A stretch of 64,000 nt of DNA from Lagopus muta (taxonomy: Eukaryota; Chordata; Aves; Galliformes; Phasianidae), in assembly GCF_023343835.1 (NCBI RefSeq), contig NC_064449.1, positions 4,811,778 to 4,875,777 on the forward strand. The letters are read 5' to 3'. Position 1 is the first letter of the stretch. Each line of letters opens with the position of its first letter. Below, one piece after another: positions 26,773-38,134 of this stretch. A program made the translations under genes and the position numbers. The notes under the pieces are model-generated. The model made no database searches and had not been told where the DNA came from. It was given only the letters and a program-made list of their open reading frames with translations.

Positions 26773-27500
26773 AATGTGGCTATAAAGATAATTGACGACA
26801 GAATGCCTCAGGGCTTCCTGGACTAATTTCTCCCCAGGGAAACAGATGGAACATTTGCACCACCCATCAATCATCAAAACTCTGAGATCTTTGAGGTATC
26901 AGGAGGGAAATTGTACATCTTTATGGAGCTGGGGGTAAAGGGAGACCTCCTGGGCCATGTCAAGCTGACAGAAGCTGTGAAAGAGAACTTTGCTCACTTT
27001 AAGTTCCAGCAGCTGGCTCCTGCCATCAAGCATTGCCATGACTTAAACGTAGCTAACAGAGACCTGAAATCTGGGAATATCCTTCCCAAAGAACATTTAA
27101 ACGTCAAGATGTCAGGCTTGACTTCTCCAAACATTTGTCTCAGGGTGAAAAGGGAAGATCTCTTCTCAGCAAAACCTTCTGTGGACAAATGCAGCCCCTG
27201 AAGTGCTGCAGGACATTCCTTGCGACCCCAGGATTTCTGGCATCTGGAGCCTGGGTCATTTTGCATACAGTGGTCTATGCATTAATGCCCTTTAGTGATT
27301 CTAATGTCAGAAACATTATGTGTACTCAGAAATGATACAAGACTGACTTCCACACATCAAAATACCTGACTAAAGACTGCGAGGACCTTATTTTCCACTT
27401 GCTTCAGCCTGACACATCTCAGAGGTTGTATGTAAATGAAGTTTTTGAGATGCTTGTGGTTCCAAACTCCAAAATCCCAAATCCCTACCCCCTCTGCCCA
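26773..27500 (+). pseudogene. Testis-specific serine kinase (TSSK1/TSSK2-type) pseudogene
   Basis: The translation follows the TSSK kinase domain from the lysine strand (NVAIKIID, the active-site Lys being the last K) through FLPRE, LYIFMELGVKGDLL, AIKHCHDLN, SKTFCG and DSNVRNI to LLQPDTSQRL. It is intronless, like mammalian TSSK1/2. It cannot be an active kinase. The HRD catalytic motif reads NRD and the DFG motif reads SGL. A TAA interrupts the frame about 13 codons after the lysine, the frame shifts around the activation segment, and the N-terminal glycine loop is not recognisable. Its place between DGCR2 and ESS2, on the opposite strand to both, matches human TSSK2, so it is probably the decayed ortholog rather than a stray retrocopy. 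The boundaries are approximate. Confidence 0.88.
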
Positions 27501-28796
27501 CTGCACAAGAGGGTGAGTGTCCCCAAAAACTGCAGAGGAAAAGCCTGAGCATGATCAGCAAGCCAAAACTTCTTTCTGCGGGATGGAAAGGTGGGGTGAA
27601 GGAAATCAGATTCTCTTAAAAATTGATCCAGCTTGAGAACTGCTGGTTTTCAACTTCAACTACCCCCAGCCCTTTCAGAAATAGTCATCTTTTGCTTTAC
27701 AAAGTTCATCTACTGAGATGAATGAACAACCATCTCTGATATGGTTTGCAATAACCAAGAGTTTTGGTCAAAAGCACAAAGGAAAGCTTTCTTTTGAGTC
27801 ACAGTGCTGTTCACACTCAAGCTTCTGTTACACCAGCTGCAGAACACAATAAGTAAGATTGCAGGTTATTAGGAAGTGTGAATTGACATCTGGAACTGGG
27901 TACATTTTTTCACAAAGTAAGATTTCTTTTGACAAGTCTACCATACACTGGGAAGCACCAGTTTAAAATCCACTTGCATTAAAGAGATGCCCCCTACAAC
28001 CATGAGTGACAGAGATGTGTATATATATATGTATATAAGGGTTAGGGGTCTGGAGCATCTCCTGCACAAGAAAAGGCTGAGAGACCTGAGATCTTTTTGG
28101 TCTGGAGATGAGAAGGCTGAGAAGGGAAGAATTTCTTTACTGTTAATGACAGCACTAGAACAGTCTGCACAGAGAGGTGGTGCAGACTCCCACTCTAAAG
28201 ATACTCAAGTCTCACCAGGACGTGGCCCTGTGCAATCTACTGTAGGGAAACTGCTTTAGCTGGGGAGTTGTACTCTATGATCTCTAGATGTCCCTTCTAA
28301 CCCCTACAGTTCTGTGACTCTCTGACATCCTCTCTTCTGTAAAGGACGAGACCAAAAATGTTTGATAAGCAAGAGTAAAATCCAGTTCAACCTTTTAGGA
28401 AGGCTTAACATATTTTATAAATAGACATATTTGTATAGAAATGTATTCAAACACATGGCCATCTGAAAAAAAGAGATATTTTAAAAATTATCACTGTTTG
28501 AGCTAAGAGTCCAGATTCTTCTTTGCCACTGCAGGAAGCATCCTTATGATACAGCTGTATAACATATCCATGCAGTTCAAAGGGAAGTTATACCACAGCA
28601 AGAGACACTTGTCTTCCATAAAGCACATCACAAGCTATTTCAGCTACATAGTCTAGATTTGGTCCCGGATCTAACTGCTGGCTTCCACTCTGGCAGCTGA
28701 ATCTAGATACCTCTTACTACTGATGGTTCAAAACATCCACGTTGCAGACAGCTGAGCATGGGCTGTTCACTGTTGACTTGCTGATGACAAGAACAT
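27501..28796. other. Intergenic and ESS2 3' flank
   Basis: Holds the end of recognisable TSSK similarity, a CR1 copy at 28.05-28.32 kb and the 3' UTR side of ESS2. I found no AATAAA on the minus strand in the 700 bases below the ESS2 stop, so its cleavage site is not assigned. Confidence 0.6.
28045..28325 (+). mobile_element. CR1 LINE 3'-end fragment
   Basis: Contains GGGGTCTGGAGCATCTCCTG, AAAAGGCTGAGAGACCTGAG and a terminal TCTGTGACTCTCTGAC, the normal order of a 5'-truncated CR1. A (TA)n-like stretch precedes it at about 28018-28037. Confidence 0.88.
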
Positions 28797-31700
28797 TTAG
28801 AAGAAATCAGATGCCTTCCTTCTTTTAGGAAGCTGTAGTAAATTATCTGTGATTGATGTAGTATCTTGAGATACTGGTGTCTGAGATACTGTCCTAGACT
28901 GTGGGGTGGTCGTGGGTGTTTGGGGCCCATTTGCTGGTGTCTTGTAACCAGGAGTTCCTGTGTGGGCTGGAGAAGGAGTATAGCTGGCCCGCAGGGCTTT
29001 GTCGGTGTATTTACTTGCAGTCCTGTTTACCAGTCGTTGCAAAGCTGGTGACATTGCTGGGCTTAATCCCTTTGGAGTGAGGCTGCAATAGAAAAGACAT
29101 TTTTAAAGACCTTACAGTAAAAATTTTTTTATCAGGAATGCTATCAATGCTTCCACGGGAGAACCTGGTGCCCGCTTCCTCCACTGACCAGACCCATTGG
29201 CAGAAGTCCTTTTGCCTGCAAGTAAATGCAGCCTGATCCTCTAGAGAGAGAAGTAACAGAGAAACATCTAACATCCCTCCTAAACATAAACTGCACTGCC
29301 TGCTTATTTCCTTTGAGCCTGTGTCGTCCTTCCTGTGAGCCAGCCAAGCATGCTGCATCAGGTCTCATCTACTTGCAGTGAAGCAAGACACTGATCCAGA
29401 TGCACCGCCTGGGTAGCATAGGGCAGAACAGTAAGGCTCACAAGAGGGAGTACCAGGAACAACCACCACCCCCCTTCCCTTGGTGTGTTCTTTTACGCCT
29501 AAAAATGTTTCCAGCACTTTCCTCATTCCTCCCTTTCTGCATATATTGATTTAAATCTCATCAGATTTCACCCCCAATTCCTCCATCACAACAGAAGTCT
29601 CACCTGGCCAAGTTTTCTGTGACTTTTCGAAGTGCCTCCTGCTTCTTTGCTCGATTTTTAGCTGCCACTTCATTGGCCATCTTGAGTCCTAACCTCTCTC
29701 GACGTCCAGGCTCCAGGATCTATAAATACATCACACACTTTATGTGCCAAGGCAGTAGGTATGAGCGCTGTATAAATGAAACAAAGCACTTCCATGGTTG
29801 GATTGCAGCTGACAACAATCTAAACTGGGGAGGAGTGGGATCTGCCCACTCTTCTCTTCTGCTACATAAAAGCAAGAGAGGACATAGAGAGATTTTCAAC
29901 TTGCCTTTGCAAGTAACAAATATGGTAGAACCAGTTCAGTCAAGGAAGCAGCCATTACATCTGGCATTTCCTCCTGCTGTCTCTCATAGACAAACAATGT
30001 CACCTGTGTCTTGCCTAGCCCTGGCCCATGGCCAGCCAGCTCTCAGGCAAACAAAGGCATTGCTAAACAGCAGGAAAACCAGACAACAACTTCAAAGTCT
30101 GACAAAACAGAGGCACACACAGAAAATTACTCTCTTCTTAAACTAAGAATCTCAGACAACTCACATTCAATGATACCAGCTGGAGACAGGTTGCACACAG
30201 GGTCAAGTGTCATTAACAAAGTCAGAGTACCTTTCCAACCTTTAAGTGATGCAGCTGCCTCAGACTTGGGAAATATTATGATTTCTACCCATTCCTACAT
30301 TAAAATCAAGGAAACCAGGCATCTCTTCAGCTTTCTCCAAAAGCCCCTTTGTCTAGGCCTATCACCAAACTTCAAGTCTCACTGTCGCCTGCTGTGTGTT
30401 GCACCTGAGATATCTGCACTAAGTAGCTTTCATGTGGAGCCATGTCCATCTCCACCCTCCATGCAGAACACAGGTTATTAGTCTCAAGGACTGGGAACGC
30501 AGCCCAGAGATGTGTCACACATCCCACAACAATGCTAATCTATTAGTTACTCACTTGTCTTTCCTTTCTTAGCCCATGTCCCCTCAGCCCCAAAGAATGA
30601 CACGTTGACTCCTATGAAATACCTTGAAGGCTGGTCCAGGTGTGCGATCCACATACGGTGTTTCTGATCCATCCAGACGTAAAGGGGTGCTTTCTATTTC
30701 ACCCCATGTCATAAAAGGAGACTCATTCACACCTGAAAACAAATTTAAGAAGTCATACTCAAGGTATTTAACTATTTGGTCAGCAAAAACAAAACAAAAA
30801 CAACACAGAATCCACCCACAGAGAACCATATTATGAAATGTAGCAAACTCAAGACACAACTGAGCCCTTCTACAGCCCGTGTTGAAAAGTTAACACGTCG
30901 TTCCCATTACAAAGACATGATCTTAAACACCAGGTACTGCTCGTGGCTGTGTCACCCTCCAGCTTACAAAGCCCAACCTGATCTTTCCATGTGTATATTT
31001 TTCCACTTGGTAAGCTTTTGCTTAGTGAAACTTTCATTTTCTAATTCTACAGTACCAATCTTCCCCTTTGATACTGCATGAAAATTCCTTCAATACGTGG
31101 AACTATTTAAAAGCAAGGAAATGATAGAAGACTTAAGACATGGAATAACCAAATGTCTGTGTCAAACAATGACTACACCTTGCCTAACAGCTACAATTAC
31201 AGAATAGATTCTAAGATGAAATCACTGGCTAGAAAATCTGGCTGTCCACTGTTTGGAAAAGGCATTTTCACTGATGAAGAGAGGTGCATTCCATATGCCA
31301 CCTACAGGCTTGTCAGAGGAAAAGTCTCACTACATTCACATTTTAAGAGGGATAAAAAAAAAGGAAAACCATGTTGGTGAGGAGCAGCTACAAATTCAAA
31401 CACCGTATCTGAACTAGAAGAAAAATAATCAGAGTGTTCTAACTGAAAGCATCCTGAAGCCAGTACATCTGAACAAAATGGAACTGTGACACACAAGCAG
31501 ATTCAGATGAAAAGAGGAAAACAGCCATAAAGAAACCTCTTACCAGGGGCAGGAGAGGGAGTAGTCACAAATCCATATCCATTCACTTTTGGAGACTCCT
31601 GGGGTATCAGCTCTTTCCCATCTGGTCCTACTTTCCCCTGTTTGTACTGAAATAATAAAAACAGTGTCATTCATCAACTTCTAGAGAAAGATGCCAGCTA

Positions 31701-34700
31701 TCTGTATCCAGCACACACACATCATCAACCATTATGTTGTTTTAAAGGCCTTTGATCAAAAGCAACAAAATTATCCAACCTGAGCATTGAGGGCTGCAGC
31801 TTGCTGGAGCTGTGATTTGCTCAAGGCTTGGCTAAATGGATCTTTCACAAAACGAGTGTTCCGATGGACAACTTCCCTGGGCTTCTTAAATGTGTCCTCC
31901 TCATCAGGTACACCTTGAAAGGCAGAAAGTCTTTGTGAAAGGCCTCAGCTACAACATGATAGAATTTTCTACAGCAACCAAGCGACCACAGAACCAAAGC
32001 AGTGCTCTTTGAGCAGAAGCAGCAAGTGACTGAAAATAATGAGTGCTTAAGAATAACATGAAACAAACCAGAAATATTTATGGCTCCTAAAAACAAATGT
32101 TTGTTCAGTAACAGAACACGATCCAGCTTTGCAATCAGAGGCAATGAAGCAAGATCTCAAGAATGGTGCAGGATGGGTGGAGAAGACTCTTATAACAGCT
32201 GCACATCTCTGAGCTACGCAGAAGAAACAGTGCAGTAGCACCAGTAAGAGCTGTTCTGTCAGAAGGGGGATAAGCACTGTCTGGAGTCAACAAACCTAGA
32301 CAGATCGCCCTCCTGCGACTTGCATGCCTCACCTGTTGGATAATACATGAGGGTGTTTCTAGCAGTGTACTCCCAGGTCTCCAGCCCAGCTTTCACATTC
32401 TCCAGGGCTTGCTGCTCTGCTGAAGGAAGTGCCAGGTTTTCATTTCGTCTCTGAAAGGACAAGAGAAGAAAAAATTAGGACTGAAAACGTACTCCTGCAA
32501 TCTTTTCATCAAGCATGCACCACTTGCAAGAGCTGAATCACAAGCTCAGCTACAAGTCCTAATGTACTTAGCACCTGCAAAGCACGAGCTCCCTCCTTCT
32601 GGCAACTGGCATCTGAGAAACCATCCTGTGCCCATAGGTGAGCTTACAAAACCCTGTATGAGCTCTTGTATAAAATCAAGTGAGCACCATAGACTTTAAA
32701 AACTCACAAAGATTATGTATCTATTTGTTACACCTTCTGACAGCACTAATGATGATTCAAACAGCTTTCGTTTTTTTCCATCTACTAATCAAAATTAAGT
32801 TGAACACTTCACCAGAAAAAAGAGAATAGCAAGATCTGCCACGTATCTCATACAAAGGCAGTCTTCAAAACTAAAGTGAGTAGCCTTGAAAGAATCTTTC
32901 TACCATTCTACCATACCAGAAAATGTATTAGCTGATACAAGCAGCAAGAAAAGAGCAGAAGCTTTTTCTATACTATTAATCGGAGGGTTTTCCAACTTTT
33001 CCATAAGAATACAGATATGGAAGCATTTGGCAGAGTCTGAAAACAGATGGTAAGAAAATATACCATTTAATTAAACAGGAAAGAAATACAATAAAAGGGC
33101 ATTTCCCTCTTGTGTCATTTTGGAAGTGCAGAGAGACACTGGAGCCATTTCCCTACCTGGGCATACTCCTCTTCTGCACTGTACAGCCAAGCATGCTTGA
33201 CTTTCTCCTTCTCCTTGGCCACTTCCATGATCTGCTCAAATGAAGCATTATCTTCACTCGTGTGTTTTGCTAAGAAACTGTCCAGATTGGGAAGAGCATC
33301 TTTATCATCTTTTTCTGCTTCTCCTAATGAGAAGAGGGAAGAAGTTTGACAAAGGTTAATATCTCCCCTTCTGTAAGAGAGACAAGCCTTAGTTCCTTCT
33401 GTGAGTAGCCCTCTACTGACCCACTAATAATTAAACTTAGTGGGGAAAAAAAAAAGAAGTACATACATGCAGAAAGACACAACTTCAGAAAACATAACCA
33501 ACTTTCAAAGAAAGGCTTTCACTACATTTCACACATACATTCATTACATACTAACAGCTACTCCTGTTAAAGGAAAACACACAAGTGCCCAGACACCAGC
33601 AGACATTTCTAACATGCCACACAAATATCTATGCCTCTGCTATCTTTGCTTACTGACCCTAATTTCAGGTGACACAGGAGAAATTTACTACTTTCCAACA
33701 AATTCAATGCATTAGGAAGTCATACTGCCTTAAAGAGATCTATAATTGAAAATTCACACAATTTCAGATTGATTATTTTCACTTACTAGAAGGTTAAAAG
33801 AAACTGCTTAAACACTGGCTAATGTTTAACCTTCACCAGGGGACAGAGTTCACAAGCATATTTTCGTGCTGCTGAGGAATTTAGCGACAGAAACATTATT
33901 GTCCTACCTTCCTCTGCAGCTCGAGTGCCAGCTCTGGATTTATTTCCCAGAGAGAGACCACCTGGATGCACTTCTGGGGTTTCAAACGTGGCTGGGGTAA
34001 CATCTGTGACCAAAGAAAAACATTCGCATGGTTACCAGAGCACAGAACTGAACACTTGCCATGACATTCTGCATCACAGGTCAGGTACCAAACACGAATC
34101 ACAGAAGACAAATCACAAGAAGAACAATGTCATTAAAAAGTTGTAAAAAGGCTATAAAACATTCTTTTCAATATGGCTCCCATCAACAAACAACATCTCT
34201 CATCTGAGACATTCCCATGCTGAGAAAAATTCACAGGAGAGTCACAGGTGTACAAATTTGCTGTAGCAATGTGAGCTTAACAACCTTAACACAGCTCAGT
34301 GTTTTCTCCCACAGCAGGGGAGGAAAGGAATTCACCGTGTGAGATGTGTCCTTTTGCTATGAGAAAGCTGCTTAGCTAAACTGCCCACAAGAGCTCAGTG
34401 AGGCACAGGCCTTCAGCATAAAAAATTCCCAAACTCAAAGTGAAAACAAACACACAACTGAGCATCTGATGTTTGCTGCATTAACCTTGGGCTGTCATGA
34501 GCTTTCCATGCCTTCCACCCCAAAAACTGTAATGATGATTTAGAACATAGCCTAAAGCTTCTCACAGTACAGTGTTGTAAGGCACAGCATGTCATCTCTG
34601 CTAATAAACAGGAGCTTGACAAAATATGTCTGACACAGTTACCACACTGCTTTTTTTTCTCCGGAAGGAATTATTGGACACTATCAAAGAGAAATATTAC

Positions 34701-35416
34701 ATCAGTCATCAGATACTGACTACTGCCCAGTCTGCCATACTAATTCCCATGCAATGTAAATCTGTTGTATGACATTAGATAAGAGTGATAACATTAAATA
34801 CAAAGCTTTTTACCTTAAAAAAAAACCAAACAAATAAATAAAAAGCCGAAGACCATTTCTCTCTCTTGCATAGCCTATGATATACAAAATGACAAAGCAT
34901 AACGTCATTTTTCTGTTTTGTTTTGTAGAAATCATCTATAATATCAGTTTAAACGTTAAAACAGCCATGGTGAGATGGTTCTTACATGGCACAGGTGTGT
35001 CCCGCGATGATTTGCCCAAGGAGGAGCCAAATTTAATAGCGATTTGCCTCATTTTCTCCAAGTCACCATTTTCCTCAGCTTCCAGATACTCCTTTTGCGC
35101 CCGTAACTTCTCCACGTCGGGAAAGAAATCGCGCTGAATAATATTCTCTAAACTCTGCAAACAGAAAATCGCGCGAACGTGTCAGGACCCCTCGCTGTCC
35201 CCAGCCGTTCGGGACAGGCCGGACCGCGAGCGGCCGCGGTGACACGGAGCGGGGCGTCCCGGGCCCGCCGCCCACCTCGATGTAGGCATCCTCATCCAGG
35301 ATCTTCTTCGGACGCTTGGCGGCCGGTCGGACGGCCTCCCTGCTCCTGACCACGGCGCCGGCCTCGGCAGCGACGGGCACCAAAGCTCCAGAGGAAGGCG
35401 CAGGAACGGCCGCCAT
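28797..35416 (-). CDS. ESS2: ESS2 splicing factor homolog (DGCR14), complete, 10 coding exons
   Basis: Nuclear protein of the Es2 family, found with the spliceosomal C complex. Exons in transcript order: 35276-35416, 34986-35154, 33908-34003, 33157-33323, 32333-32450, 31780-31913, 31544-31646, 30623-30732, 29604-29719 and 28797-29082. They total 1,440 nt, giving 479 residues; the human protein has about 476. Every junction keeps phase and every intron is GT-AG. Diagnostic stretches are KKILDEDAYIE, RDFFPDVEKLRAQKEYLEAE, VTPATFETPEVH, HTSEDNASFEQIMEVAKEK, ETPYVDRTPGPAFK and the C-terminal TDNLLQLPKRRKASDFF. The long ESEEENGDLE-type helical region and the proline/threonine-rich tail follow the human order. 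Start: the ATG at 35416 aligns with the human N-terminus. An in-frame ATG 18 codons upstream (35470) lies inside a CRE and is less likely. It sits about 0.6 kb downstream of the GSC2 stop on the same strand. Confidence 0.97.
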
Positions 35417-35660
35417 GACGCCTTGACCCTCCTCGGCCGCCGTCGCAGACGCGACGCGACGTGACGTCATAATAACGCGACAAAGAGTTGGAGAGCTCCT
35501 TCCGGGAGAGGCGCAGGGAGCCGCTGTCAGCGCGCCCCCTTGCGGCTGGGAGGAGCGGACCGGGCTCCCGGTGCCCCGGTGACGGTGACGCCGGGGCAGC
35601 GGAGTCGCGGCGGGGCCTGGGGGGCGCGGGCGGGGCTCGGCAGCTTCGTAGGTGTGTATG
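35200..35660 (-). promoter_or_regulatory. CpG-rich ESS2 promoter
   Basis: GC- and CpG-rich stretch around ESS2 exon 1. It holds a full palindromic CRE (35462-35469) and a CTCF-like motif on the minus strand at about 35531-35548. No TATA box is seen. Confidence 0.7.
35462..35469. promoter_or_regulatory. Palindromic CRE, TGACGTCA
   Basis: Perfect CREB/ATF consensus, 46-53 bases upstream of the chosen ESS2 start codon. It overlaps the alternative upstream ATG. Since a CRE normally lies outside the transcript, this favours the downstream ATG. Confidence 0.7.
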
Positions 35661-36032
35661 TGGTGAGGGATGCGGGTCTTTGCCCGCACAGGCATGGCCG
35701 GCATTGCTTGGGGCAAGGCGCCTCGTCCTGGGAGCCCCGAAGTGATGCTCAAAGCCACGGAGTGCTGAGAACAGCCTTCATTGGCACGTGTTCTTAAAGC
35801 AGAGCTGACACAAACACAAGCAGCGCAGCCCGGGGATCCCGGCCGGGGCTCACGTGCACAACACAGGCACGGTCCCCACACCACCTGTCGGCTTCGTGCT
35901 CGCTTCAGCATCTGAGGGCGACATCACTTCAACAGGGCTCAGCACACAGGCCGGGTTTCGGAGGAGCCCCGCCTGCGTTCACCCATCCCGCTCCCTGAAG
36001 CCCAGCCCCGCTGCTCCCCTCCCGCAGGGCCG
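35471..36032. other. Gap between ESS2 and GSC2
   Basis: About 0.56 kb, GC-rich, holding the ESS2 promoter and the GSC2 3' UTR. No minus-strand AATAAA or ATTAAA was seen here, so the GSC2 3' end may use a variant signal or overlap the ESS2 promoter. Confidence 0.6.
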
Positions 36033-37891
36033 TTAGCAACTCTCCTTGGGCGGCTCTGCGCTGCCCTGCAGGACCATTGCCGAGGCAGATGCTCTCTTCT
36101 GATGCCTCCACTTGGCTCGACGGTTCTTAAACCAGACCTGGAAAGTGTAAAATGAGAAAAGAACGTCTGCATTGTGTTGGTTAGGCAGGAATACCCTTGG
36201 GCTGTGCAAAGTGGCACTGGGGTATCGTAGAATCGCAGAAAGACTTGGGCTTGGTGGGACATCAAAGATCACTTAGTTCCAACCCACCAGCTGCAGGCAG
36301 GGTTGCCACCACTAAATCAGGTTGCCCAGGGCCCCATCCAGCCTGGCCTTGAACAGGAATGGGACTTGCATAGCCTCTCTGGGCAGCCTTTGGGCAGACA
36401 AAAATCCCCCTGACATTTCATCTACATTTAATCAAATACCCAAAATACCAAGAATGTTTTTTACAACAAGACTCCGAACTCTGGGTCTGCAGCTCCCCAG
36501 AAAGACAGTACCGTGCCCCAGTTTGTGTTCTCCTGGAGTTACAGTGAGCAGAAGGGAGAAAGCTCCTCCCAGCACCTCACCTCCACCCTCTCCTCCTTCA
36601 GGTGGATGCGGTTGGCCAAGTGCTCCCTGGTGATGACGTCTGGGTATTGGTTCTGGTGGAAAAGTGTTTCCAGGGCCTGCAGCTGCTCCTCAGTGAAAAT
36701 GGTGCGATGGCGGCGCGTCCTGCGCTGGATCTGCTGGAAGGCCTGCAGCTCGCTGGGGCTGTCCTGGGGGCTCTTGCAGCCTCTGACCGCCGAGTGGAGC
36801 AGTCGCATGGGCCAAGGGAACCTGGTGTCTGCAAGGAGGGGAACGGTCAGCTCTGGGGATGAGCAGCTGAAATACAGTGGCATCGAGCACTGTCTGCATC
36901 TGCACTCATTGCGTGGATGGAGTACAGCTTGCATGGGTGAAAGATGTATGATCACAGTGCAAGCAGGAGAAGGGCCCAGAGTGTCACTTAGAAAGAAGCA
37001 TATAGATGGGGAGCACTAGTGTTGTTTTCTTTGTTCACTTACCTGTGATGCTGTGGGCAAGCTCCAGAAAATGACTTGGAAACTTAACAGCATGGTTAGG
37101 AGTTGTTTTTCCATCATAACACGGAGTATTTCTGAACTTTCAGGATGCTTTTGAACCACGAATTAAGGTTTTCTATTTTTCTTTTATTTTCTTTTGCTAA
37201 ATGCATCCACTTTGCTAGATGTGGATTTGCTAAATTTTTGCTAGAGCAAAAAAATCCTCCCGCCTTTCCCTGAAAGGACAAGTGAGATTCCCAAGAGCGG
37301 GTGGTGCAAAGGAGCTCTGTCAGCATGACCATGGAGCCCATGCTCTCTGCAGAGCTCCTACCCTGAACTGCCACTCTGTGTGCTTTACCATAAAGCAGCA
37401 ATACTTGGTAACAAAAAGCACCTGCTGATTTCAAACCCTGGTGAGGGTGCCAGCTCTCAGAAGCCCTGCTAACAGCAGACTCAGCAGCTCCTCACCAGAG
37501 CTGAGGTCAGAGAAAAGCACCCAGCACTGTGGCAGGTTGAACACTGCACTGTCACCCAGCAAACAAACTGCAGCACGCAGAGCCCCAGTCACTCACCCAG
37601 CCAACCTGGAGGGTCCTGCAGAGGCCGTGTGCCCGTGTGGGAGCAGCAGCAGCAGCTACAAGCCGCACCTTCCAGCTCTTCTTCCTCCTCCTCGTCCTCT
37701 TCCTCCTGCAGGGCAATGCCCTCCAGCTCGCACAGCCCCTTGGGTGCACAGTCCAGGATGCTCTGGAGGCAGAGTGGAACCAGAACCTGGGGGCTCCTCT
37801 CTGCCGGGCTGGCGAGGATGTTCTCAATGCTGAACGAGCACTGCACAGCTCTCCTGCCTGAGCTGGCATCCAGCGTGGGCTCTGCAGACAT
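36033..37891 (-). CDS. GSC2: GSC2 (goosecoid-2 / goosecoid-like) homeodomain transcription factor, complete
   Basis: Paired-like K50 homeodomain repressor of the goosecoid family, nuclear. Exons: 37597-37891, 36581-36828 and 36033-36137 (648 nt, 215 residues; human GSC2 is about 205). The phases match. Residues 20-27, FSIENILA, form the goosecoid/engrailed-type repression motif. Residues 63-74 are an acidic run, followed by a cysteine run at 78-83. The homeodomain covers residues 136-195 ([19 protein letters not shown] start; [11 protein letters not shown] recognition helix). Lysine 185 is homeodomain position 50, which predicts TAATCC binding. The second intron interrupts the homeodomain between positions 46 and 47, as in GSC. 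The tail after the homeodomain is short and ends PPKESC. It lies just upstream of ESS2 on the same strand, as in human 22q11. The start is the first ATG of the open frame ahead of the FSIENILA motif. Confidence 0.96.
36225..36400 (-). mobile_element. CR1 LINE 3'-end fragment
   Basis: Starts with the reverse CR1 terminus (GTAGAATCGCAGAAAGACTT), then TTCCAACCCACCAGCTGCAG and GTTGCCCAGGGCCCCATCCA. It lies inside GSC2 intron 2, in the same sense as the gene. Confidence 0.88.
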
Positions 37892-38116
37892 CCTTGGCTG
37901 GGCCAGTGGTAGTAGAAGCTCACACTGAGCAGGGTCTGCTCTCTGCAGGGTCTTGCAGTGTTAAGGAGCCCTGAAAGCAGAGCAGTGAGGCTGCCCAGAA
38001 TCCCTGCGCTGTCCCAGAGTTTCAAGTGACGGTCATTCTGGCAGCAGAGTTTTGATTTTATACACACACACACTTTTCCTCCCTCTAACCTGGCTGCTTC
38101 ATGCCTGAAGCTACCC

Positions 38117-38124
38117 TATATATA
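38117..38124 (-). promoter_or_regulatory. Candidate GSC2 TATA box
   Basis: A TATATATA core (read on either strand) lies 226-233 bases upstream of the GSC2 start codon, which would leave a 5' UTR of about 200 bases. A tissue-restricted homeobox gene with a TATA promoter is plausible, but a simple AT repeat is the alternative. Confidence 0.4.
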
Positions 38125-38134
38125 GAGAGAGATA

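Noticed and set aside
35075-35911. A 278-codon minus-strand open frame at the ESS2 promoter
   Set aside because: It runs through the CRE and GC-rich promoter into ESS2 exon 1 and intron 1 and does not fit the exon 1 donor. Only 35276-35416 is supported as coding.
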